A stretch of 64,000 nt of DNA from Lethocerus indicus (lineage: Eukaryota > Arthropoda > Insecta > Hemiptera > Belostomatidae): contig JACDQD010000003.1 in the NCBI GenBank assembly GCA_019843655.1, forward strand, positions 35,597,282-35,661,281. Direction: 5' to 3'. The first letter of the stretch is position 1; each line of letters begins with the position of its first letter. The translations under genes were made by a program, and so were the position numbers. The notes under the pieces are model-generated. The model was given only the letters and a program-made list of their open reading frames with translations. It made no database searches and was not told where the DNA came from. This document shows positions 44,641-53,119 of the stretch, in pieces.

Positions 44641-45055
44641 ATACGTCCGGCTAATACGTAATATTAGGGGAGGATTTCCGAGGCAATAACAGTTGGGAGG
44701 GGATGATGACCCGTGTAGGGGGGGGGAGGGTAACAACCCTATTTGGGCGTGATTGACAGGTCCACTTATATAGAGTCAATTTTTGGGAGCCGAAAGAATT
44801 ATAGGATTAAATTATGGGAAAATACTATCGGGGCACTTAAACTTCCCCGTTTCGAATTATAAAAGGTAAGCGTCGGGACTTGTCATAAATTTGATTGGTG
44901 GGGTTGGGTGGGGGTTGTAATATTAGGGGTGGGTTTCGGACGTCATAACCGTGTAGGGGATGACCCCAATATAGCCGCGCGGGGTGAGTATTGAGGGGGT
45001 GGGGGTAACAATCCTATTTGGGCGTGATTGACAGCGCCCACTTATATTAAGTGCG
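44640..45055 (+). repeat. Local direct duplication, ~130-bp units ~290 bp apart
   Basis: GTAATATTAGGGG (44658 and 44918), a GTGTAGGGG word, then GGGTAACAA.CCTATTTGGG and CGTGATTGACAG..CCACTT (44727-44768 and 45003-45044) occur in the same order in both units. The duplication is diverged and non-coding. Confidence 0.65.
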
Positions 45056-45491
45056 CCCCCCCCCCGCCAATCTCCAACCCCTCACTCTCCAATAACCAAC
45101 TTTTCATTTCTCCGATTATTATTTTCCTCCATCCAATCTCTCTCATTCCCTTCCCTCTCTCTCTCTCTCTTAGGGCTCGTTCAGTTGGGCCCAAGAAGAA
45201 GGTACTCACAGGAAGGGTGTTCTCACCCCCACCCCCCACCACCAAAAAATGCAATAACGAGCGTTGCACTCGCGGAATTTATTGTACAATTAATTGCCGT
45301 TTAAAACTCCCTCTCGAGTGGACCCGAAGTCGTTACAGAGTTGGCGAAATTTCGGGGGTAGTTTTTTCTTTAAATTGTTTTATTTTTTTATCGAATCGTA
45401 AAGTACACAGTGTGCGTGGAATGACCACGACTTTTGTCGACATTTTCCACGACCATTTTGCATAAATGTGGCTGAATTTATACTGAATTTA

Positions 45492-45625
45492 TTTAACGTT
45501 GTTCTCTATCGTGTAACACCCCCCATTTGTACTGACCCTAAACTATCGGATGTCGAATGGTTTTTTTTTCAAATCCGATGGCAAATTGAAATCTCGCGTT
45601 AATTTTGGGTCCACCCTTTGTAAAT
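45492..45625 (+). mobile_element. Family E MITE, left end missing
   Basis: TTGTTCTCTATCGTGTAACA, CCCCCCATTTGTACTGACCC, TAAACTATCGGATGTCGAAT, a T-run, then ATGGCAAATTGAAATCTCGC and GTTAATTTTGGGTCCACCCT. The left TIR is absent and the right end is eroded. Confidence 0.6.
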
Positions 45626-45966
45626 AAATAAAATCGTGCTAATCGTAACATAAAGTTGTGACAACAAACACAATTCGAAGAAAGGTACACGTTCACTGTT
45701 ATTTTTAACCCGCCCTTAACCGCAAGCCCTTTCGCCGGACGCAAAAGGTGCATTGAAATATAGTGCGGGGGGTTGGAAATGGAATTTGAAGGGTCAAACA
45801 AACCGCCCCCCTCCCCCCACACTACCGGGGGTTGGCGGTCGAGTGGAAAAGAGGCCGGATAAAAGGGGTTGAAAGCTGTCAGTTTCTTTCGATAAACGGT
45901 CTACAATCTACAAGTTTGTCCTTTGTACGTTATTCTAAAATTTTTCTCGGACACCTAATCTTAACA

Positions 45967-46256
45967 TACCTGTAGGTTCGTGATGTTTCTGTCTTCTGCT
46001 ATATACCGGTTTCGGCCGCTCGCCATCTTCAGTAGCGGTGTCAGTCACTGTCGGCACTTTGGATGTGTTTTTTGGGCATCCCCACTGCACTGTCACTGTA
46101 TCACTTGTACTGCAGTGTTTGTCAGTCGAACAGTGACCGACGCAGCGCTACTGAAGACGGCGAGCGGCCGAAACCAGACCGGCGAGAGGAGACAGGGAAC
46201 ATCACGAACCTAACGGTATTCCAACCCCTCGCAGACCGAAAAACGGGTATATTAAA
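45967..46256 (+). mobile_element. Family A foldback element, best right end
   Basis: GTAGGTTCGTGATGTTTCTG, GGTTTCGGCCGCTCGCCATC, TTCAGTAGCGGTGTCAGTCA, CTGTCGGCACTTTGGATGTG | CACTGCACTGTCACTGTATC | GACGCAGCGCTACTGAAGAC, GGCGAGCGGCCGAAACCAGA, CCGGCGAGAGGAGACAGGGA, ACGGTATTCCAACCCCTCGC, AGACCGAAAAACGGGTATAT. The right TIR is intact, about 115 bp from core to terminus. The outermost left ~35 bp are missing. Confidence 0.8.
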
Positions 46257-46263
46257 CTGTTAA

Positions 46264-46545
46264 CCATACCTGTCTTGTGGTCTGCCAAGGGTTGGAATAC
46301 CGCAGTTTTGGCCGCTCGCCATCTTCAGTAGCACCGTCTTAGTCACTGTCGGCACTTTGGCATCCTCACTGCACTGTGTTTTTGTGACTCACACACTTGT
46401 ACTGTGGCGGTGTGACAAACAATACAGTACAAGTGACAGTGACAGTGCAGTGTGATAGATGCGCTACTGAAGATGGCGAGCGGCCGAAACCGGCGGGAGA
46501 GGAGACAGAAACTCCACAAACCTACTACGGTATACCTAATTTTGT
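46264..46545 (+). mobile_element. Family A foldback element, second in tandem
   Basis: It begins ATACCTGTCTTGTGGTCTGC, CAAGGGTTGGAATACCGCAG only 8 bp after the previous copy ends. Then come TTGGCCGCTCGCCATCTTCA, the centre CACTTGTACTGTGG | ACAGTACAAGTGACAGTGAC, the right core GCGCTACTGAAGATGGCGAG and CGGCGGGAGAGGAGACAGAA. It ends near ACTACGGTATACC, without the outermost right part. The centre is itself palindromic. Confidence 0.8.
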
Positions 46546-46619
46546 TACAGTAGGCCAGAGAAAGACTACAAGAACCAACCCCCTTTTATGCTAAATTCTG
46601 TAGTATATGTTATCGCCGA

Positions 46620-47210
46620 AAACGACCGATTCTCTCTCTCTCTCTGTCTACCCTTCAAAGGGCGTAAACTATATATGAAATATAGTATATATATATAATA
46701 GCGTGTGTGAGTATTTAATAGAAGCACGAGGGCGAGAGAGAGAGAGAATTAGTGGACGGTAGAGCGCTTTAGAGGGTCGAACGGGTGAGATATGGAACAA
46801 GTTTTCAGGAGGGGTTGAAGCTGTTTGTGGAGTGGAGGGAGGAGGGGCGGGCCCCCTATATCAAAGGGTACTTGGTGCAGGGATTTGGGCTTGACCAACC
46901 CCCAACACACAAGCGCCCCTTACACCCCCCCCCAAATGTGAGAATTGGCCGGGGGCGGGGGTAGCTCGCAACTTGTCCGACAGTAATTTGTACGTCTTCC
47001 CGGTAGTGAAACCCCCCACCCCCAAAACACCCCCCGAAGGCACACAAATTTCTACCCGTTTACCGAACATATAGGGTTCGGGGGGGCAGGCGGGGGGCAG
47101 TTTGTCCAACGGCGGTTCTACTTCAGAAGCCCCTGGCTTACAACCCCATACCCAACAGCAGCCCCCATTTATAGCTAATATCGACGTCAACGCAGCTTAC
47201 GGGGCCAACG
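46620..47210. other. Unannotated stretch with CT and GA tracts
   Basis: A CT tract (46630-46645) and a GA tract (46734-46748) flank a TA-rich segment and could pair. The remainder is C-run-rich, with open frames on the minus strand that I do not support. Confidence 0.4.
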
Positions 47211-47282
47211 TTTGAAAGCCGTTTCACAACCCTCAACAGCCCAAAACGGGGTTACCATTTCAGAATTTTCCTCCAATTATTA

Positions 47283-47422
47283 TATAGGGGTAGTACCGAA
47301 ATTAAAGCGAGATTTGAATCGAACCGGGGCCGCCGAACTTTTGATTTATTTTTTAAATATTGTCCAACAATCGGCCGTCGAATCGGTTGGTGGTCAAATT
47401 CAAATCTTGCGTCAATTTTTGG
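47283..47422 (+). mobile_element. Family E MITE, degenerate
   Basis: GTAGTACCGAAATTAAAGCG, AGATTTGAATCGAAC, TTAAATATTGTCCAACAATC, GGTCAAATTCAAATCTTGCG, TCAATTTTTGGGGG. The middle is reduced. Its right end abuts a family B left end. Confidence 0.55.
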
Positions 47423-47517
47423 GGGTATCCGAAACTAATCAATATTTCGACTTTGGAACTCATTTTAATTTGTTGAAAAAAGAAAATTTCAATTATTAAT
47501 CTACATTTCACCGTGTA
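47423..47517 (+). mobile_element. Family B MITE-like fragment
   Basis: GGGTATCCGAAACTAATCAA, TATTTCGACTTTGGAACTCA, TTTTAATTTGTTGAAAAAAG, TTTCAATTATTAATCTACAT. The left end is kept, the right half is lost. The ORF at 47212-47499 spans this and the adjoining family E copy and is not a gene. Confidence 0.6.
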
Positions 47518-47707
47518 GAAAATTTAAGAATTCATCGACAGGCGCAACAGAATAATTGGAAAAATTTGGTCCGGATTAGATTTTTAGGTCCCCCCCCCAA
47601 TCCTACAATTACGGGCGCAACCCCTCTTAAAATTATAAATATTTGTATAAGTATATAGCAGTCGATCGTGCGGGAGAATAAGAATCGAGATATATAATTA
47701 AGGGTTG

Positions 47708-47995
47708 TCTCTCCCTCTCCCTCTCCCTCTCCCTCTCCCTCTCCCTCTCCTCTCCCTCTCCCTCTCCCTCTCCCTCTCCCCTCCCTCTCCCTCTCCCTCT
47801 CCCTCTCCCTCCCTCTCCCTCTCCTCTCCCTCTCCTCCCTCTCCCTCTCCCTCCTCCTCTCCTCTCCCTCCCTCCTCTCCCTCTCCTCTCCTCTCCCTCT
47901 CCCTCTCCCTCTCTCTCCTCTCCCCTCCCTCCCTCTCCCTCTCCCTCACCCTCACCCTCTCCCTCTCCCTCACCCTCACCCTCTCCCTCTCCCCC
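47708..47995 (+). repeat. (CTCCCT)n hexamer microsatellite, ~290 bp
   Basis: Long polypyrimidine array of CTCCCT with CTC deletions and, near the right end, CACCCT variants in a regular alternation (47945-47980). The Arg-Glu-Gly and Ser-Pro-Leu open frames on either strand are translations of the array. Confidence 0.95.
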
Positions 47996-47999
47996 GGAG

Positions 48000-48600
48000 G
48001 ATATTTTCGCCTTCGACGGTGACTTCGGGCCGTAAGAGTGTCAACAAAGGCGGCGGCGTATATAAAGAAAGGGAGGCTTTTCGGCGAAGTTAATTCGGCC
48101 GTGCGGCGTTACAAAGAGAGAAGAAGATAAAAGGGAGAAGTGGCGAGAGGGGGGGGGGTGGAGGTTTCCTCCCTTAATTTCCGGCGGAGATACTTAAAGG
48201 TTGGTGGGGGTAAAAAGCGCGGCACGCTGGCAATTGAGCCCTGGCCCGGTGTGTACACAGAGGCCACCCCGCCCCCGCCCCCGTCAGTAACAAGAAGCCG
48301 CTTTGTGTGCCCCTGGAAAAAGGGGGAACCGCCCCCGTGAACGGTGTAATTCCATCTGCGGTGCTGGGGCGGTAGGGCGGGGGGGGGGGGCCACCTGTTG
48401 ATGCCGCCCCCGCCTTTTACGCGGACCCTCTTCACCGACACAAAAAGAACCCCCAACCCCCGCCCCCCACCCTCCGGGGGCAATCTGTTGTGTGTCTGTC
48501 GAGCCGGGTATTTGCGGGCGATATCGCATTAGGCCGGTCCTCACGTATTAACCCTCCTCTCCACCAACCCCGGCCCTTCACCCTTCACCCTCTGACCCAT
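48000..48600. other. Unannotated stretch before the candidate last exon
   Basis: Starts with a short G/C-mixed unique segment and continues into G/C-runs. The 124-codon minus-strand frame (48109-48483) is proline/glycine-rich and not supported. A gene model joining 42640 to 48635 would have this as intron. Confidence 0.35.
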
Positions 48601-48634
48601 ATATTTCATCCCCTATATCTGTATTTTTTTTCAG

Positions 48635-48767
48635 GTCACCGGGCCCTCGTTTAAACGACAAAATAGCCGCGAATCCCGCTTTAACGTCCTTCGGTTTTGC
48701 GCTTCTTCCGACGTTTGTTATTAAACAATTATTGCACGGGGCTGTAATTACATATCAAATATTCTAA
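48635..48767 (+). CDS. Candidate last exon, unknown protein
   Basis: A good acceptor (CTGTATTTTTTTTCAG, ending at 48634) is followed by an open frame that fits the phase left by the 42640-42691 exon: after the split Arg codon it reads SPGPRLNDKIAANPALTSFG, then FALLPTFVIKQL and LLHGAV-type residues to a TAA at 48765-48767. Codons are balanced and not low-complexity. Another frame (VTGPSFKRQNSRESRF...) is open for 29 codons, so the phase is not certain. The intron implied, 5.9 kb, would contain two family A copies and the CTCCCT array. The protein is not recognised. A chance open frame after a random acceptor cannot be ruled out. Confidence 0.3.
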
Positions 48768-48846
48768 TCTGTCAAAGAATTCTTAAATGTTCTACACGGA
48801 GAAATTAGTATATGGATTATAAATTTGCATCCAGCAAACATATATT

Positions 48847-49043
48847 AGGACAATTTGATAAGATTTTGGTCTTAAGGAGTTCTTTCTTCAAGAGGGGGAG
48901 GAATCGAAAATTTGCCGGCAAAAGTGGCGTCGGAGAGTTGTCTACTATAATATATAGTAGATTAATAATTAAACTGTTTCTTTTTTAGCATAATAAAAAT
49001 GTATTCCAAAGTCAAAATGTCGATCACTTTTGGTTTAGGTACC
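48847..49043 (-). mobile_element. Family B MITE-like copy, full length
   Basis: Reverse-orientation copy: TTTGATAAGATTTTGGTCTT, TTCAAGAGGGGGAGGAATCG, AAAATTTGCCGGCAAAAGTG, TAGTAGATTAATAATTAAAC, TCCAAAGTCAAAATGTCGAT, CACTTTTGGTTTAGGTACC. Length ~197 bp, like the 1222-1419 copy. Confidence 0.7.
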
Positions 49044-49287
49044 CCCCCCGAAATGCGTCCTACAGGGAGGATTTTTTCGCGAAACGTGCAGAATTACTTC
49101 AGAGATCCGGGGGGGGGGTGCCGGTGACGGAAAATCCGATTACAGAAAAAATTTTTTTAATGAAAATACCTTCGGAATGTATCGTCCTGAATTTGGCCCA
49201 CGTCTCAATACTGGAAATTACCTCTCGTCGGTTTTTAAGAGGGTAATAAATTTGCGGGTGGGTCCGAAGGGTTGTTGAGGCGCGTGG

Positions 49288-49309
49288 AATAATAATAATA
49301 ATAATAATA
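49288..49309 (+). repeat. (AAT)n microsatellite
   Basis: Seven AAT units. Confidence 0.85.
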
Positions 49310-49760
49310 CGAATGGTAATAACAGCAGGAGTAACGTGCTCTCTCTCTACGTGCGCCGGTAGAGAGATAAAGGTACGATAAAGGGCCGGACCACACCGCC
49401 TAGCTACGATAGCACGTGTCAAGGAGGAGGGAGACCCTCTTCAGCCCTTATCTCTCTCTCTCTCTGGTGGGTAGTAGGACCTTTGACGGGGGTGGGGGTT
49501 GGACCGCACCCCTACCCCTGACCGAAACCCCCTATTCAATATTTGTCTACAATATTTATTGCGGAATTTTTAAGAATTTAAACATTCTTCGTATCCTATG
49601 GACGTCCCAAGGATGATGACCCCCAACGCCATTATTAGAGAAGCTGAATGTATCTTATCGAAACCGTCTACGGGTGCCGAAGTTGGCGTACTTTTACAAA
49701 GCCACAATGTTGAAGTCCGCCGTCAACACGATATTTACTCGAACGCGACTTGGCACTAAT

Positions 49761-50195
49761 TACATTTCTGTTGTCAGCGGTGCATTATTCCGTAGATTTC
49801 GTTATCATCCCTCTCCTATGGCTGCTTCTTTTGGGGTGGGGGGGGGGGTGGGGGCGGCCTCCAACGTGCCGACGAAGTGTGACTCAAACACCGCTACTGA
49901 AGACCGAACCAGAAGATATTTGCTGCCGTTCATTATTTATCAATTTTCCTACGTATTATCCCAATAGATATTATCCAACTTACGCGCTGAATTTTGTGGA
50001 TTTACAGGTAGTTAACGTTAGAGCTTTTCAACACTTGAGTAAGTTATAAGGGTAGGCGTCAAAATTGACAGTTACAGGTATACAGAACACGTTGTAAATT
50101 ATGCGCGGTGATAAATTGAAATCGTGGATAAGGGATGGTTTTAAGAGTTTTGGGGGGGGGCAAGACAGTGACAACCCTATTGAGACCTGAGCTAA
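49761..50195 (+). repeat. Left arm of a long inverted repeat
   Basis: It matches 50937-51357 in reverse orientation over its full ~435 bp, roughly 95% identical by eye, with small indels (notably a shorter G-run in the right arm). It contains a right-core scrap of family A (CGTGCCGACGAAGTGTGACT, CACCGCTACTGAAGAC), a long unique part (TTACGCGCTGAATTTTGTGG) and a ~75-bp block (50005-50079) repeated once more at 50213-50280. The outer limit is sharp at TACATTTCTGTTGTC. Similar open frames (containing FVIIPLLWLLLLGWGG) appear in both arms because the DNA is duplicated. I do not treat them as genes. Confidence 0.9.
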
Positions 50196-50280
50196 ACTTT
50201 ATTTTGGCAGTTACAGGTACATAACGTTGGCATTTCAACACTTGAGTAATTTATATAAGGGGTAGGCGTCAAAATTGTAT
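50005..50280 (+). repeat. ~75-bp direct repeat, two copies
   Basis: TTACAGGTAGTTAACGTTAG to GGGTAGGCGTCAAAATTGAC (50005-50079) and TTACAGGTACATAACGTTGG to GGGGTAGGCGTCAAAATTG (50213-50276). The first lies in the left arm, the second in the spacer. A third copy is inverted in the right arm (51062-51133). Confidence 0.8.
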
Positions 50281-50384
50281 AAGCGTTTCAGTATGAAAAT
50301 TAGAAAAACCGTTTTCATCCCCATTCGGCGACTCGTGCCGAATTTCGTCCATTCCTGCAGTCGGCACATTCATTATTTTTGTGA

Positions 50385-50545
50385 ATATTGTCACAACAAT
50401 GAAAACACGTTGTTCTACCGTGTAACAACCCCCATTTTTACTGGCCCTAAACTATGGGTTGTCGAATGGATTTTTTTTTTTTTTTTAATAGGGTTGCCGA
50501 CTTTACTGCTAGAATTCTGTGGCAAATTCAAAACCTTTATATTTG
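50385..50545 (+). mobile_element. Family E MITE in the inverted-repeat spacer
   Basis: TGTCACAACAATGAAAACAC, GTTCTACCGTGTAACAACCC, CCATTTTTACTGGCCCTAAA, CTATGGGTTGTCGAATGG, a T-run, ATAGGGTTGCCGACTTTACT, TGTGGCAAATTCAAAACC. Both outer TIRs are eroded. Confidence 0.6.
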
Positions 50546-50936
50546 GGAAAATTATGTCCGTAAAGTTGTCTACGGCGAACCGACACGACACCGAAGTTCC
50601 GCCGGCGGTGGCGGACGGCCGAAACTTCTTCGGTCGAAGTCCACGAAGGACTTCGTGGTCAGTTGAAACACTACTGATAATTGCCATATTGAATCTATTC
50701 TCTTGCCGATTGTTCAGACCTAACGTCGGCACCTTATTATTCGGATACCGCAGTCGGGGGGGTGGTTGGGGGGTGGTGGTGGTGGTGGACGGTTACCCTC
50801 CGGTTGTCCCTTTAGGTCGACCGCATCGTTAACCTCCGTCGAGGGCTTCTTAGGGGAGGGGGGGGCCCTTCTCAAGCCCTTCACTCACCCGCCCCCCCCG
50901 CCACCCCCAATTAGAGGTCAGCTGACCTCGCAGCTT

Positions 50937-51357
50937 GTTAAAGCTCAGGTCTCAATCGGGTTGTCACTTTCTTGCCCCCCCCAACCTTTAAGACCATCCC
51001 TTATCCACGATTTCAATTTATCACCGCGCATAATTTACAACGTGTTCTGTATACCTGTAACTGTCAATTTTGACGCCTACCCTTATAACTTACTCAAGTG
51101 TTGAAAAGCTCTAACGTTATGTACCTGTAAATCCACAAAATTCAGCGCGTAAGTTGGATAATATCTATTGGGATAATACGAAGTAAATTGATAAATAATG
51201 AACGGCAGGAAAACATCTTCTGGTTCGGTCTTCAGTAGCGGTGTTTGAGTCACACTTCGTCGGCACGTTGGAGGCCCCCCCCACCCCAAAAGAAGCAGCC
51301 ATAGGAGAGGGATGATAACGAAATCTACGAATAAGCACCGTTGACAACAGAAATGTA
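50937..51357 (-). repeat. Right arm of a long inverted repeat
   Basis: Inverted partner of 49761-50195. It contains GGTCTTCAGTAGCGGTGTTT (family A core, reversed) and CCATAGGAGAGGGATGATAA. Its inner edge is at GTTAAAGCTCAGGTCTC, its outer edge at GACAACAGAAATGTA. Beyond the edges the flanks do not match. The 215-codon minus-strand open frame at 51083-51730 covers this arm plus low-complexity flank and is not supported as a gene. Confidence 0.9.
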
Positions 51358-51369
51358 CGTCTTCTCGGG

Positions 51370-53110
51370 AATAGAATAAACTACCCTTTTCGAATAGGTA
51401 CGGTTTTACATTCGCTGTACGACGAGAAAATGGCCTCTTATTGTAATCTGTTGGGGGAACGGTAATAATCGAGACGCACGACACACAACGAGGGGTCGAG
51501 TAGGGGGCGAAAAATTGTTTGGGGAAAATAATAAAAAAAAAAAAAATACCCGAAAACAAAAGGAATATTTGAGGGGCGGCTGTGTGTGGTCGGACGAATC
51601 GGAGACAATAAGGGTTGGCCGGGGTAGAAGGGTGGGCTCCGGGTGTAGTTCCGGGTTGTGGACAATGCCCGCCTCTTCCCAAATTAGAGCCGCGATGTGA
51701 AGGGGGGGGTGTGTAGGGGTTGCTTTTCATCGGTCCATATTCACCTCCCGGAGAACCCCCCAGGGCGACTACAATGTGCCGCCGTCTCCATTATTCGGGG
51801 GTGAAGCGGTGGGTGGGGGGGTGGTTCAAACTGACAGCCCCTTACCTCTAACCCCCACCAACACCACCACGTATCCCTCCCTCTGTCTCTCTGTTCACAA
51901 CCCTCTTCAATCCGCCGTTAACGCCTTACTACCCCACCCGGAATTACGGTTACGTCGTATCTCGATATCTCCGAGAACGCTTTCAACCCCCCGACTTAAT
52001 AGCAAATAAATAACGGCCGACACTCGTCATTACGTACGTTTCGACGAAGTTACAATTCGTATTAAGTGTCCCCCTAAGTTAAGTACGGATGGGTAAAATC
52101 GGTCTTTTAAAAGACATTAAAAGTAAGTTTATTGAGAAGCACTGTCTCAAAAGATGCATTGACTGTGCACTTTGCTGTCGATACGAACGTTTATTTAAAT
52201 TCTCTTAAACGTATGTACAATTCTTATCTTACATAATAATGCCCCACGAGCAAATCTCGTTTTTCTTTGGGTTTTTTTGGGGGGTGATTGGTTGGGGGTG
52301 GGAAGGGAGCTAACAAAACCTCATTTGCCGCCAATCGGAGGTTTTAAAATATTCAGAACCGAAACAGAAATTAGCTCTCTTGGGGCCCCGGTCCTGGTTT
52401 TTGGGGATGGGGATGGTTGGGGGCGGAGGGGAGCAGTCTCCCGGTTGTCCCCGGGACCTATCGACTCCGACCACCCCTTTGAAAATACTTTCATCTACAT
52501 CCGCAGAACCGACGAAGATCTGCTTTGGTTTAGGCGGGTTGACGGGTGGGGGGATGGGGTGGGGGTGGAATTCTCAATGAAAAGGGTTAAGAAAATAAAA
52601 GACGGTTTTCTGTGGGTGGTCTTTGGGGGGGGGGGGATGATTATTGAAAATGCAGTCGTCCCGTTTTTGAAGGAGGGTGAGATCCGCCCCCCAACCAACA
52701 CCCCTCAACCCCCCCCGGAGGCGGACTGTTTTCTCATGATAATACGGCTTGTGCTCGCCACCCCCGCGGCGCTCGAGATTTGCCAATTATCAAAATCCCC
52801 CCCCCCCTTTTGGGGTTGACGCTGGTGCGGGCGGGGGTGTCCCACCCTCTGAAATAACGAATCTGTCCCCCGTCCCCATCTCTTTTCCCTTCTTTATGTA
52901 TTCAGTTGAGGTTTCGCGCCCCCCCCCCGCCACCCCCAAAGACGACGTCTGCTCTGCCCCCGCCAATCTCGGCATTAAGTCGGCCCCAACCCTTCCATTG
53001 ACTCGTTGGGGGGGGGATGATGATAAATTATATTTATGGCTTTTCCAAGTCCCGCGGATTTGCGCCCATGATTCTCCGGAGTCGTGACCCAACTACCTTC
53101 TTCTCCAATA
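51370..53110. other. Unannotated stretch
   Basis: An A-run (51531-51546), G-runs (51816-51831, 52626-52637) and C-runs. The 180-codon frame at 52277-52819 starts at TTG and has no recognised domain. Partly ordinary composition makes it a borderline case, but I cannot support it as a gene. Confidence 0.35.
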
Positions 53111-53119
53111 ACTTAAAAA

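Noticed and set aside
47698..48022. Arg-Glu-Gly-rich and Ser-Pro-Leu-rich frames of ~100 codons
   Set aside because: They are the two strands of the CTCCCT microsatellite in translation.
51083..51730. 215-codon minus-strand open frame, the longest in the window
   Set aside because: It joins one arm of the inverted repeat to low-complexity flanking DNA. Similar pieces arise from the other arm only because the DNA is duplicated. No domain or splice context.
52277..52819. 180-codon plus-strand open frame
   Set aside because: TTG first codon, several G-run glycine stretches, no recognisable domain, and an overlapping frame on the other strand.
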